DNA of 28,374 bases from an uncultured Hungatella sp. (GTDB lineage: Bacteria > Bacillota > Clostridia > Lachnospirales > Lachnospiraceae). The stretch lies in contig CAJTUV010000040.1 in NCBI GenBank assembly GCA_910579515.1, forward strand, positions 1 through 28,374, in the 5' to 3' direction. Both the position numbers and the translations under genes were made by a program. Shown here in pieces: positions 15,143 through 23,576 of the stretch. The notes below the pieces were generated by a model, which was not told the DNA's origin, did not search any database, and saw only the letters and a program-made list of their open reading frames with translations. Position 1 is the first letter of the stretch. The number at the start of each line of letters is the position of its first letter.

Positions 15143-15277
15143 ATGAAGATGACCTATCAGCCAAAAAAGAGACAGAGATCAAAAGTTCATGGTTTCAGAG
15201 CCAGAATGAGTACTCCAGGCGGAAGAAAAGTGTTAGCTGCTAGAAGAGCGAAAGGAAGAGCAAGATTATCCGCTTAA
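15143..15277 (+). CDS. rpmH: 50S ribosomal protein L34
   Basis: This 44-residue, highly basic protein starts MKMTYQPKKRQRSKVHGF and continues RARMSTPGGRKVLAARR. It is a textbook L34 of the large ribosomal subunit, full length, ending RARLSA. GAGGAGG lies upstream at normal spacing. It is first in the conserved rpmH-rnpA-yidD-yidC-jag order, 67 bases before the rnpA start. Confidence 0.98.
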   Translation: MKMTYQPKKRQRSKVHGFRARMSTPGGRKVLAARRAKGRARLSA

Positions 15278-15344
15278 AAGTGACAGGCCGCAAGAGATTG
15301 TGGCCTTTTCTTTTCTCAAAAAGTATTCAGGCCTGGGAGGTTCC

Positions 15345-15701
15345 ATGAAGAGATTTCCTTCAATTAAAAAAAACAGAGATTTTCAGATTGTTTATAAGAA
15401 TGGAAAATCCTATGCCAATAAATTATTGATTATGTATGTATATGCTACAGGAAATCAGGATACAAGGATTGGGATTTCTGTAAGCAAGAAAGTGGGTAAC
15501 AGTGTGGTAAGACACCATTTTGCCCGATTGATAAGAGAAATTTTTCGATTACACAGAGACAGCATTGACTCAGGATTAGACATCATTGTGGTTTCCAGGC
15601 AGGCGGCTAAGGAAGCAGATTTCAAAAAATTGGAAAGTGCCTATATGCACTTATGCGGACTGCATAACATATTAAGAAGAATCGAAGTGATAGAAACGTG
15701 A
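15345..15701 (+). CDS. rnpA: Ribonuclease P protein component
   Basis: RnpA binds the RNase P RNA and helps mature tRNA 5' ends. The chosen ATG at 15345 gives MKRFPSIKKNRDF and 118 residues, the family norm, with GGGAGG four bases upstream. An in-frame GTG at 15300 would add 15 odd residues and is rejected. The core RIGISVSKKVGNSVVRHHFARLIRE aligns with the family. The usual RNRxKR box reads RHHFAR, so the Asn, the second Arg and the Lys differ. The stop overlaps the yidD start by four bases. Confidence 0.95.
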   Translation: MKRFPSIKKNRDFQIVYKNGKSYANKLLIMYVYATGNQDTRIGISVSKKVGNSVVRHHFARLIREIFRLHRDSIDSGLDIIVVSRQAAKEADFKKLESAYMHLCGLHNILRRIEVIET

Positions 15702-15913
15702 TCAGAAAAGGATTGATTTTTTGTATCAGAGGATACCAGATATTTTTATCTCCCCTGAAAGTAAACTATCACTGTATTTACACACCTACGTGTTCTCAAT
15801 ACGCCATTGAGGCACTGGAAAAGTATGGTGTGGTGAAAGGTTTATGGCTGTCCATCAGAAGGATACTTCGGTGTCATCCGTGGGGCAGAGGTGGTTATGA
15901 TCCAGTTCCGTGA
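15698..15913 (+). CDS. yidD: Membrane protein insertion efficiency factor YidD
   Basis: The 71-residue protein has the YidD hallmarks YQIFLSPLK, YTPTCSQYAIEALEKYG with the conserved CSQYA, and RCHPWGRGGYDPVP at the end. YidD is a small membrane-associated protein that helps YidC-dependent insertion. It starts at GTG (15698), overlapping the rnpA stop by four bases, so translation is coupled. It lies 18 bases before yidC, its functional partner. Confidence 0.97.
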   Translation: MIRKGLIFCIRGYQIFLSPLKVNYHCIYTPTCSQYAIEALEKYGVVKGLWLSIRRILRCHPWGRGGYDPVP

Positions 15914-15931
15914 CGACGAGGAGGTAATTCA

Positions 15932-17242
15932 TTGGATTTTTTAGTTCTGACAAAGACAGGTGGGGTGTTTGGCCCCATTGCTGAGATTTTAGGCTGGATT
16001 ATGGAGGCATTATTCCAATTTACCAGTCTTTTTGGTGTTGTAAATATTGGTTTGAGCATTATCTTATTTACTGTGGTTATGAAACTGATTATGTTTCCAT
16101 TGACCTTGAATCAGCAAAAGTCCAGTAAGATTATGGCTGTTATGCAGCCAGAACTACAGGCAATCCAAAAAAAATATAAGGGCAAGAATGATAATGACTC
16201 TATGATGAAGATGAATGTAGAGACCAGAGCACTTTATGAAAAGTATGGTACTTCTATGACTGGCGGCTGCCTTCCTCTTTTGGTTCAGCTTCCGATTCTT
16301 CTTGCTTTGTATCAGGTTATTTACAGAATTCCGGCATATGTGTCTTCTGTACGTCACTATTTTGATTTAGTGATTGCCAAATTACCTTCAGGATTTGCTT
16401 CCGATCAGGTATTTACAAGTTTAGCAGAGAGCTACAGACTTGCCAATGTAGACTATGCGGATATGGACAAGGTTGTAGATTTACTTTATAAATTGACACC
16501 TTCCCAATGGGGAGAATTGACAGCGGCTTTTCCAGATATCGCCACGGTCGTTACCAGCACTGGGGAAAATGTAATTGAGTCTGTTAATCGGATGCAGCAG
16601 TTTTTGGGAATCAATATTTCCTATACTCCTTTTAATGTCATCATGGAATTTTTTAAAGGTGGTACGGATTTTTCCATTATGGCAGTGATTATTGCATTTT
16701 TGATTCCTGTTTTATCTGGTTTAACCCAGTGGTATAGTACAAAGTTGGCTACGGCTAATCAGCCGGCTATGCAGACTAGCGATGATAATAAGGGTATGGG
16801 GACAGATATGATGAAATCTATGAATGTGACCATGCCTTTGATGTCTGTATTTTTCTGTTTTTCATTTCCTGTAGGTATTGGAATTTACTGGGTAATCAGC
16901 AGCTTTTTACAGGTAGTGCAACAGCTTGGTGTAAATGCTTATCTGAATAAAGTAAATATTGATGAATTGATTGCAAAGAATGTGGAAAAGGCAAATAGAA
17001 AGCGTGCCAAAAAAGGACTTCCGCCTACAAAGATTACCAATAATGCAAGTCAGACGTTAAAGCATCTTCAGGAGGCTGAGGCGAAAGAAGAAGCAGAAAA
17101 GTCAGCTAAAATGGAGAAGGTTCAGAAAACGATTGAGGAGTCTACAGCCTATTATAATAAGAACGCAAAGCCAGGAAGTTTGGCAGCTAAGGCAAATATG
17201 GTACAGATGTACAATGAGAAACATGAGAAGCGTAGTAAATAG
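15932..17242 (+). CDS. yidC: Membrane protein insertase YidC/Oxa1
   Basis: YidC inserts membrane proteins with or without SecYEG. The 436-residue product starts at TTG with AGGAGG seven bases upstream. A first hydrophobic segment lies at about 10-34. The conserved second one (36-58) ends KLIMFPLTLNQQKSS, and a coiled cytoplasmic hairpin follows (60-108). Next come GGCLPLLVQLPILLALY (111-127), and later segments at about 247-267 and 300-330. A loop of about 100 residues (135-235) between segments is longer than in Bacillus. There is no lipoprotein cysteine at the start. K51 stands where many family members have the groove arginine. The tail (340-436) is charged and basic. Confidence 0.95.
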   Translation: MDFLVLTKTGGVFGPIAEILGWIMEALFQFTSLFGVVNIGLSIILFTVVMKLIMFPLTLNQQKSSKIMAVMQPELQAIQKKYKGKNDNDSMMKMNVETRALYEKYGTSMTGGCLPLLVQLPILLALYQVIYRIPAYVSSVRHYFDLVIAKLPSGFASDQVFTSLAESYRLANVDYADMDKVVDLLYKLTPSQWGELTAAFPDIATVVTSTGENVIESVNRMQQFLGINISYTPFNVIMEFFKGGTDFSIMAVIIAFLIPVLSGLTQWYSTKLATANQPAMQTSDDNKGMGTDMMKSMNVTMPLMSVFFCFSFPVGIGIYWVISSFLQVVQQLGVNAYLNKVNIDELIAKNVEKANRKRAKKGLPPTKITNNASQTLKHLQEAEAKEEAEKSAKMEKVQKTIEESTAYYNKNAKPGSLAAKANMVQMYNEKHEKRSK

Positions 17243-17253
17243 GAGGGGTACCT

Positions 17254-18237
17254 ATGGATATGATTACGGTAACTGCAAAGACTTTGGATGAGGCTATTAC
17301 AAAAGCGTTGATTGAGCTTGAAACTACAAGCGATAATCTGGATTATACGATTGTTGAAAAAGGCAGTTCAGGATTGTTTGGTTTATTTAGTAAGAATGTG
17401 GTGATTCGTGCAAAGAAAAAACATGAAGATGATTTGGAGGACCTTTTTGCCTCAATCACAACAGTGAATCCACCTATTAAGGAGAATAAAGAGCCGAAGA
17501 AGGAAAAAGATGTTCCTAAAAGGGAAAATAAAAAGGAACCAAAGAAAGAGCAAAAACAAAAGCAAGAACCAAGGCAGAGACAGGAGAATAGACAAAAGCC
17601 AGAAAAATCAGGAAAAGCAGAGAAGATAGAGAAAACAGAGAGACCAGAAAAGGCAGAGACAAGACAGGAGTTGAAATCACAGTTGAACGCAGGAGAGGAA
17701 AAGACGGAAAACAGAAAACCGATTGATGTTTTGGCTTGTGAAAATGCAGCAAAGGATTTTTTGCATCAGGTATTTTCTGCAATGGGAATGGAAGTGCAGC
17801 TTGATACTTCTTTCAGTGAATCAGATAGAGAATTGACTGTGGATATGTCAGGTGCAGACATGGGGATTTTAATTGGCAAGAGAGGACAAACATTGGATTC
17901 TCTCCAGTATTTGGTAAGCCTTGTGGTAAATAAAGAATGTGAGGGATATTTAAGGGTAAAGCTGGATACAGAAAATTATCGAGCGAGAAGAAAAGAAACT
18001 CTGGAGACTTTAGCTAAGAATATTGCCTATAAGGTTAAAAGAACCAGAAGAAGCGTTTCCCTGGAACCTATGAATCCTTATGAGAGAAGGATTATTCATG
18101 CGGCTTTGCAGAATGACAAGTATGTGGTTACCAGAAGTGAGGGGGAAGATCCCTTCCGTCATGTGGTTGTCTTGTTAAAGAGAGAGAATAGAGAGAACCG
18201 GGAAAATAGAGGGAATCGAAATAATCAACAGTCATAA
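17254..18237 (+). CDS. jag: RNA-binding protein Jag/KhpB
   Basis: Jag (KhpB) is an RNA-binding protein linked to cell elongation and division in Firmicutes. The 327-residue product has the Jag N-domain (1-52, with EKGSSGLFGLFSK at 35-47). A long Lys/Glu/Gln/Arg linker follows (about 55-155). The KH domain has GILIGKRGQT (204-213), and the R3H domain ends about 310 (NPYERRIIHAALQ). The tail ENRENRENRGNRNN is a short repeat. GGAGG lies seven bases before the ATG. It is 11 bases after yidC. The linker is longer and more repetitive than in Bacillus. Confidence 0.95.
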   Translation: MDMITVTAKTLDEAITKALIELETTSDNLDYTIVEKGSSGLFGLFSKNVVIRAKKKHEDDLEDLFASITTVNPPIKENKEPKKEKDVPKRENKKEPKKEQKQKQEPRQRQENRQKPEKSGKAEKIEKTERPEKAETRQELKSQLNAGEEKTENRKPIDVLACENAAKDFLHQVFSAMGMEVQLDTSFSESDRELTVDMSGADMGILIGKRGQTLDSLQYLVSLVVNKECEGYLRVKLDTENYRARRKETLETLAKNIAYKVKRTRRSVSLEPMNPYERRIIHAALQNDKYVVTRSEGEDPFRHVVVLLKRENRENRENRGNRNNQQS

Positions 18238-18242
18238 GTTGG

Positions 18243-18288
18243 AAGGGGAGCAGTTGCAGAAGTTTTCTTATGCGGCGGCTCCCTTTTT
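18243..18288 (+). terminator. Hairpin between jag and mnmE
   Basis: AAGGGGAGC (18243-18251) pairs with GCTCCCTTT (18278-18286), nine pairs with one G-U, and is followed by T residues. The 26-base loop is large, so it may be a leaky terminator or attenuator that lowers mnmE relative to the rpmH-jag genes. Confidence 0.6.
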
Positions 18289-18312
18289 AGAAATTAAATT
18301 TGGAGAAGATGA

Positions 18313-19686
18313 ATGAAGAAGAATACGATTGCCGCCATTGCAACGGCTATGTCCAGTTCTGGAATTGGAATTATCCGCATTAGTGGTGAGCAGACATTTG
18401 CTATTATAAAAGAAATTTTCAGGAAAAAAAATGGTGACAGAATTGATGTGAGTAAGAGTCATAGGATTCATTATGGATATATTCTGGATGGTGAGGAAGT
18501 ACTTGACGAGGTGCTTGTTTTGGTGATGAGAGGACCACATAGTTATACAGCTGAAGATACTGTGGAAATTGATTGTCATGGCGGAATTTTGGTGATGAAA
18601 AGAATTTTGGAAACTGTAATAAAGTGTGGAGCAAGACCGGCAGAGCCAGGAGAATTTACAAAGAGAGCTTTTTTAAATGGAAGAATGGATTTGTCCCAGG
18701 CAGAAGCAGTAATTGACGTCATTAATGCAAAAAATGATTACGCATTGAAAAGCTCAGTTAGTCAGCTAAATGGTGAAATTTCAAAAAAAATTCGCAAGTT
18801 GAGAGAAAAGATTATTTATGAGATTGCATTTATAGAATCTGCTTTGGATGATCCAGAACATGTCTCTTTAGATGGATACAAAATACAATTTAAGGAGAAA
18901 TTGTGTTCTATGATTCAGGAATTAGAGACATTGGCAGCTTCTGCAGATAATGGAAGAGTGATGGCTGAAGGGATTCGCACTGTTATTTTGGGAAAGCCAA
19001 ATGTAGGGAAGTCTTCTCTTATGAATCTTTTGGCAGGGCAGGAGAGAGCGATTGTTACGGAAATTGCAGGTACGACAAGAGATACTTTGGAGGAACATAT
19101 TTATCTACATGGAATCAGTCTTCATATCGTTGATACAGCGGGGATCAGAGATACAGACGATAGGGTGGAACAGATTGGAGTTCTAAAGGCAAAAGATGCA
19201 GCCAGAGATGCGGATTTAATTATTTACATGGTTGATGGTTCTGTTCCTTTAGATGAAAATGATAAAGATATTGTTGGAATGATTCAGGAACGTAAGGCTG
19301 TGGTGTTAATTAATAAAACAGATTTGGTTCAGGTGGTTGAAAAAGAAGAGCTAGAAAAGATTACAGGACATAAGGTGATTTTGATTTCTGCGAAAGAACA
19401 TCTTGGGATAGAATGTTTAGAAAAAGAGATTGAAGCTATGTTTTATGGAGGAAAAATTGACTTTAATGATCAGGTTTACATTACCAATATTCGGCATAAG
19501 ACGGCGTTGATGGAAAGTCTGGATAGTATGAAGCTGGTTCAAAAGAGTATAGAAGATGATATGCCTGAGGATTTTTATTCTATTGATTTGATGAATGCAT
19601 ATGAACAGTTAGGAAGTATTATTGGAGAAGCAGTGGAAGAAGATCTGGTAGAGCAGATATTCAGTAAATTTTGCATGGGAAAATAA
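18313..19686 (+). CDS. mnmE: tRNA-modifying GTPase MnmE
   Basis: MnmE works with MnmG to modify U34 of certain tRNAs at the wobble position. The 457 residues match the family. An N-terminal folate-binding domain (1-118) is followed by a helical domain holding the G domain. G1 is GKPNVGKSS (227-235), G2 is TTRDT, G3 is DTAGIRD (274-280), and G4 is NKTD. It ends FCMGK, with C454 being the catalytic-type cysteine of the FCIGK motif. GGAGAAG lies upstream of the ATG. It is 28 bases before mnmG, as usual. Confidence 0.98.
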   Translation: MKKNTIAAIATAMSSSGIGIIRISGEQTFAIIKEIFRKKNGDRIDVSKSHRIHYGYILDGEEVLDEVLVLVMRGPHSYTAEDTVEIDCHGGILVMKRILETVIKCGARPAEPGEFTKRAFLNGRMDLSQAEAVIDVINAKNDYALKSSVSQLNGEISKKIRKLREKIIYEIAFIESALDDPEHVSLDGYKIQFKEKLCSMIQELETLAASADNGRVMAEGIRTVILGKPNVGKSSLMNLLAGQERAIVTEIAGTTRDTLEEHIYLHGISLHIVDTAGIRDTDDRVEQIGVLKAKDAARDADLIIYMVDGSVPLDENDKDIVGMIQERKAVVLINKTDLVQVVEKEELEKITGHKVILISAKEHLGIECLEKEIEAMFYGGKIDFNDQVYITNIRHKTALMESLDSMKLVQKSIEDDMPEDFYSIDLMNAYEQLGSIIGEAVEEDLVEQIFSKFCMGK

Positions 19687-19714
19687 GTGTTAATTTAGAA
19701 GGGAACAAAGTGTT

Positions 19715-21622
19715 ATGCCAAATTTAGAGGAAACTTATGATATTGTAGTGGTAGGAGCGGGACATGCCGGATGTGAAGCGGCATTGGCTTGTGCCAGATT
19801 AGGTCTTGAAACAATTCTATTTACAATTAGTATCGACAGTGTTGCTTTGATGCCGTGCAATCCTAATATTGGTGGAAGTTCTAAGGGACATCTGGTCAGG
19901 GAGTTGGATGCATTAGGCGGGGAAATGGGCAAAAATATTGATAAGACGTTTATTCAGTCAAAAATGCTAAATGAGTCCAAGGGACCTGCTGTTCATTCTT
20001 TGCGTGCTCAGGCTGATAAACAGGATTATTCCAGACAGATGCGAAAGACATTAGAGAATACGGAACATTTAACCCTTCGTCAGGCTGAGGTTTCAGAAAT
20101 TTTGGCAGAGAATGGAAAGATCAAGGGAGTGAAAACATTTTCTGGAGCTGTTTATCACAGTAAGGCGGTAGTCTTAGCTACAGGTACTTATTTAAATGCC
20201 AGATGTATTTATGGAGATGTGAGTAATCCAACAGGGCCAAATGGTCTTCAGGCAGCAATTCATTTAACAGATTCTTTAAAATCTTGTGGAATTGAAATGT
20301 TTCGATTCAAGACCGGTACACCGGCACGGGTAGATAAAAGAAGCATTGATTTTACAAAGATGGAAGAGCAATTTGGAGATTCCAGAATCGTACCTTTTTC
20401 TTTTTCAACAGATTCAGAGTCTGTTCAGAAGGAACAGGTTTCTTGCTGGCTGACTTATACCAATGAGAAAACTCATGGGATAATCCGTGAGAATCTGGAC
20501 AGATCTCCATTATTTTCAGGAGCTATAGAGGGAACTGGTCCCAGATATTGTCCTTCTATTGAAGATAAGGTGGTAAAGTTTCCTGATAAAGAACGGCATC
20601 AGGTATTTATCGAGCCGGAGGGATTATATACAAATGAAATGTATTTGGGAGGAATGTCTAGTTCTTTACCTGAAGATGTCCAGTATGCGATGTATCGAAC
20701 AGTTCCAGGTTTGGAACATGTGAAGATTGTAAGAAATGCCTACGCTATAGAATATGACTGTATTAATTCCAGACAGTTAAACGCCACGTTAGAGTTTAAA
20801 AAGATAGAGGGATTGTTTAGCGGAGGGCAGTTCAATGGAAGTTCTGGATATGAGGAAGCGGCTGCTCAGGGATTTATGGCGGGAGTAAATGCAGCTATGA
20901 AAGTTTTGGAAAGAGAGTATGTTGTGTTGGATCGTTCACAGGCATATATCGGAGTTTTGATTGACGATTTGGTGACGAAAGAGAATCATGAACCGTATCG
21001 GATGATGACTTCCAGAGCAGAATATCGTCTTCTTTTAAGGCAGGATAATGCAGATTTAAGACTTCGATCCATTGGTCATGAGATCGGTCTGGTTTCCGAT
21101 GAGGAATTTGAGAAAACTCTGCAAAAGGAGAAAGATATTGAGACAGAGATTCAGCGTTTGGAGCATACTAATATTGGGGCCAATCGTATAGTACAGGAGT
21201 TTTTGGAGAAGCATGGGAGTACGCCTTTAAAGACAGGAGCTACTTTGGCAGAATTAGTGAGGCGGCCGGAACTTGATTATTTTCTATTGGAGGAATTAGA
21301 TGAAAAGAGACCAGATTTACCGAGAGATACAAAAGAGCAGGTTAATATAAATATTAAATATGAAGGATATATTAGACGTCAGAAGCAACAAGTGGCTCAA
21401 TTTAAAAAATTAGAGAGAAAGAAGCTAGATGTTAATTTTGATTATACTTTGGTAAAGGGATTGCGGAAAGAGGCTATTCAGAAGTTGAATATATATAAGC
21501 CTATGTCGATTGGTCAGGCTTCCAGAATTTCGGGTGTTTCTCCTGCGGATATTTCGGTTTTGCTAGTGTATTTGGAACAGCTAAGGTATTCTGGAACATC
21601 ATCCCCTGATAGAGTAAATTGA
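19715..21622 (+). CDS. mnmG: tRNA uridine modification enzyme MnmG (GidA)
   Basis: MnmG is the FAD-dependent partner of MnmE in making carboxymethylaminomethyl-U34. The 635-residue product opens with the FAD-binding motif VVVGAGHAGCEAA (11-23), followed by MPCNPNIGGSSKGHLV and later motifs such as ATGTYLNARC and GLYTNEMYLGG. The C-terminal helical domain that binds MnmE is full length. It lies 28 bases after mnmE and 13 before rsmG, giving the conserved mnmE-mnmG-rsmG order. Confidence 0.98.
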   Translation: MPNLEETYDIVVVGAGHAGCEAALACARLGLETILFTISIDSVALMPCNPNIGGSSKGHLVRELDALGGEMGKNIDKTFIQSKMLNESKGPAVHSLRAQADKQDYSRQMRKTLENTEHLTLRQAEVSEILAENGKIKGVKTFSGAVYHSKAVVLATGTYLNARCIYGDVSNPTGPNGLQAAIHLTDSLKSCGIEMFRFKTGTPARVDKRSIDFTKMEEQFGDSRIVPFSFSTDSESVQKEQVSCWLTYTNEKTHGIIRENLDRSPLFSGAIEGTGPRYCPSIEDKVVKFPDKERHQVFIEPEGLYTNEMYLGGMSSSLPEDVQYAMYRTVPGLEHVKIVRNAYAIEYDCINSRQLNATLEFKKIEGLFSGGQFNGSSGYEEAAAQGFMAGVNAAMKVLEREYVVLDRSQAYIGVLIDDLVTKENHEPYRMMTSRAEYRLLLRQDNADLRLRSIGHEIGLVSDEEFEKTLQKEKDIETEIQRLEHTNIGANRIVQEFLEKHGSTPLKTGATLAELVRRPELDYFLLEELDEKRPDLPRDTKEQVNINIKYEGYIRRQKQQVAQFKKLERKKLDVNFDYTLVKGLRKEAIQKLNIYKPMSIGQASRISGVSPADISVLLVYLEQLRYSGTSSPDRVN

Positions 21623-21635
21623 GGAGAGATTTAAA

Positions 21636-22373
21636 ATGGAAGAACAGTTTAAGAGATTGCTGGAGAAGGAATTAAAAGAAGTACTTAGTTTGGCATTATC
21701 ACAGAGACAAATTCATCAGTTTTATGAATATTATGATTTGTTGATACGATGGAATGAAGTGATGAATTTGACTGCTATTACAGAAATGGAACAGGTAATA
21801 ACCAAGCATTTTGTAGATAGTTTGTATCTCGTAAAATTGATTCCAGATCTTTTAGAAGGAAATTATTCTATAATAGATATTGGGACAGGTGCAGGTTTTC
21901 CGGGACTTCCATTAAAGATTGCTTTTCCAGATTTAAAGATAACCTTGTTGGATTCTTTAAATAAAAGAATTAAATTTTTAGACGAAGTTATTTTTCAATT
22001 AGGATTAAAGGAAATTGAGACTATTCACGGAAGAGCAGAAGATTTTGGCAGAGATAAAAGGTACCGTGGTTGTTACGATTTTTGTGTTTCCAGAGCGGTT
22101 GCTAATTTGACAACTTTATCAGAATATTGTATGCCTTTTGTAAAAGTGAATGGCTCTTTTATTTCCTATAAGTCTGGAAAAATAGAAGAGGAGTTAAATC
22201 AGGCCAAGAGTGCTATTAAGTTATTGGGCGGAAAGTTAGATGATAATATTTCTTTTGAATTGCCAAATGCGGATGGAGAAAGGTGTTTGGTTAAAATTAG
22301 AAAATTAGAAAATACTTCTAAGAAATATCCAAGAAAAGCTGGACTTCCAGGAAAAGAACCTTTATATTTATAG
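21636..22373 (+). CDS. rsmG: 16S rRNA (guanine-N7) methyltransferase RsmG
   Basis: RsmG methylates N7 of G527 (E. coli number) in 16S rRNA using S-adenosylmethionine. The 245-residue protein has RWNEVMNLTAIT (38-49), the SAM-binding DIGTGAGFPGLPL (81-93), and SRAVANLTTLSEY later. GAGGAG precedes the ATG. It is the last gene of the mnmE unit and is followed at once by a GC-rich terminator and a parS site. Loss of this gene gives low-level streptomycin resistance in several bacteria; here it is intact. Confidence 0.97.
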   Translation: MEEQFKRLLEKELKEVLSLALSQRQIHQFYEYYDLLIRWNEVMNLTAITEMEQVITKHFVDSLYLVKLIPDLLEGNYSIIDIGTGAGFPGLPLKIAFPDLKITLLDSLNKRIKFLDEVIFQLGLKEIETIHGRAEDFGRDKRYRGCYDFCVSRAVANLTTLSEYCMPFVKVNGSFISYKSGKIEEELNQAKSAIKLLGGKLDDNISFELPNADGERCLVKIRKLENTSKKYPRKAGLPGKEPLYL

Positions 22374-22377
22374 AAAT

Positions 22378-22413
22378 ATCCCCCGTTGAATTTGCAGCGG
22401 GGGATTATTTTAT
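22378..22413 (+). terminator. Terminator after rsmG
   Basis: ATCCCCCG (22378-22385) mirrors CGGGGGAT (22398-22405), followed by tattttata. It ends the mnmE-mnmG-rsmG unit and touches the parS site that begins at 22415. Confidence 0.9.
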
Positions 22414-22414
22414 A

Positions 22415-22430
22415 TGTTTCACGTGAAACA
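22415..22430. promoter_or_regulatory. parS: parS site 1 (downstream of rsmG)
   Basis: TGTTTCACGTGAAACA, the perfect 16-bp palindrome bound by ParB/Spo0J. It is identical to the two other sites in the window. It sits between the rsmG terminator and the end of the minus-strand hydrolase gene. Confidence 0.97.
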
Positions 22431-22445
22431 TTAAATACAAGGTAT

Positions 22446-23396
22446 TTAGGATAGAAACAAAAAAACTGTAGATAGAAATTCATTTGGTTTTTCCATGTGT
22501 GGATAATATTTAGTTTCATGAATCAAGGTATATTCAATGGCAGAGTTGTAAGAAAGATACTCTTTTAAAAGTTCTTCTTCCAGATATAGGTCGGAACCAC
22601 CTATCAAGTAAATACTATTGTCGATTTTTTTCAAGGATGTTATAATATTACAATTTGTGTAATTACAATGAACACTGGCATAGATTGATTTAGGGGATAG
22701 TCCTAAATGGGCATTTTCATAGCAAGTGTCAATATAAGATTTTTTTATTAAATGTGGGTTATAAAAGGCATATTCTTTTGCAAATTTACGCAAAGATTTT
22801 TTACTTACTGCAATATGATATAAAAGGGTTCCAATGATTGGTAAATCTAAAAATTCTTTATAAAACTTTGTATATCTTCCAGGGGTCTGTGCACAGGTAA
22901 GTATACTGTCTGGATTCACTAAAATAATCCTATTAAACAATTCTGGAGAATTGCTACATGCCATAGTAACAAAATTTCCAGAGTTTCCTACTGCAATGAC
23001 ATTTGTTCGATGACCAATTTCTGATTTGATAAAATCCGAAATAAGCTGTACATATAAATAATTTGTATAGGTTAGATATGGTTTTTCAGATTGTCCGCAT
23101 CCCAAAAGGTCTATTGTATAGACTGTATAAACTTTTGACAAAGATGAGATTATCAGATCCCATTGATAACTGTTTGAAGAGGCATGAAGATCATGAATAA
23201 GTAAAATAGGTTTTCCAGTTCCATACTTTTTATAAAAAATGTCTCCAAGCCGCCAGTGAAAGAAATGGTTATCTTTTTTTTCTGATTTATTTTTAGAGGT
23301 TGCAGATAATTTGATGCAGTGATTGATCATACTTGTAATAGTGAGAGCACTACTGGATAAAATCAGTGTGGTAAGTAACTTATTTTTCATTGACAT
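22446..23396 (-). CDS. Membrane-anchored alpha/beta hydrolase
   Basis: The 316-residue protein has an N-terminal hydrophobic segment (about 6-24), likely a membrane anchor. The alpha/beta hydrolase fold follows: PILLIHDLHASSNSYQWD (63-80), TVYTIDLLGCGQSEKP (91-106), the elbow VGNSGN (136-141; S139), an acid candidate D269 in GGSDLY, and H300 in YPHMEKP. The elbow lacks the usual last Gly of GxSxG (N141), so activity is likely but unsure. The substrate is unknown; esterase or lipase types are possible. GGAGGG lies 12 bases before the ATG. It is transcribed against its neighbours and flanked by two parS sites. Confidence 0.85.
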   Translation of the reverse strand: MSMKNKLLTTLILSSSALTITSMINHCIKLSATSKNKSEKKDNHFFHWRLGDIFYKKYGTGKPILLIHDLHASSNSYQWDLIISSLSKVYTVYTIDLLGCGQSEKPYLTYTNYLYVQLISDFIKSEIGHRTNVIAVGNSGNFVTMACSNSPELFNRIILVNPDSILTCAQTPGRYTKFYKEFLDLPIIGTLLYHIAVSKKSLRKFAKEYAFYNPHLIKKSYIDTCYENAHLGLSPKSIYASVHCNYTNCNIITSLKKIDNSIYLIGGSDLYLEEELLKEYLSYNSAIEYTLIHETKYYPHMEKPNEFLSTVFLFLS

Positions 23397-23437
23397 GATT
23401 AAATGTTTCCCTCCGATTTAGTTCAACTGTTTAGAGT

Positions 23438-23466
23438 ATTATAATACAACTGGAATCATATGACAA
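23438..23466 (-). promoter_or_regulatory. Promoter of the hydrolase gene
   Basis: On the minus strand TTGTCA (23466-23461), 17 bases and TATAAT (23443-23438) give a good sigma-A promoter, about 35 bases before the ATG. A parS site lies 13 bases upstream of the -35, so ParB binding could affect it. Confidence 0.8.
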
Positions 23467-23479
23467 CTTTTTTCTAAAA

Positions 23480-23495
23480 TGTTTCACGTGAAACA
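23480..23495. promoter_or_regulatory. parS: parS site 2 (upstream of parA)
   Basis: TGTTTCACGTGAAACA, an exact copy of the 16-bp ParB site. It lies between the divergent promoters of the hydrolase and of parA, so it could also allow autoregulation of parAB. Confidence 0.97.
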
Positions 23496-23541
23496 TTTTC
23501 GGTTGTTTTTCAAAAAAAACGTAGGAAAAGAAATAAAAATG

Positions 23542-23550
23542 TGATATACT
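23542..23550 (+). promoter_or_regulatory. Extended -10 promoter of parA
   Basis: TGATATACT matches an extended -10 (TGn + TATACT), without a clear -35. The start would be near 23557, leaving about 20 bases before the ATG at 23577. This rules out the in-frame GTG at 23541 as a start. Confidence 0.6.
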
Positions 23551-23576
23551 ATCCCTTGTATCGGAAAGGAATTGTT

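Noticed and set aside
15300..15344. GTG start for rnpA 15 codons upstream
   Set aside because: The ATG at 15345 has GGGAGG upstream and gives the normal RnpA start and length.
17500..17790. Minus-strand open frame opposite the jag linker
   Set aside because: It is the mirror of a Lys/Glu-rich coding repeat, with no ribosome site; jag is clearly the real gene.
23541..23576. GTG start for parA 12 codons upstream
   Set aside because: It overlaps the extended -10 promoter and lies upstream of the expected transcript start; the ATG at 23577 gives a standard ParA start.
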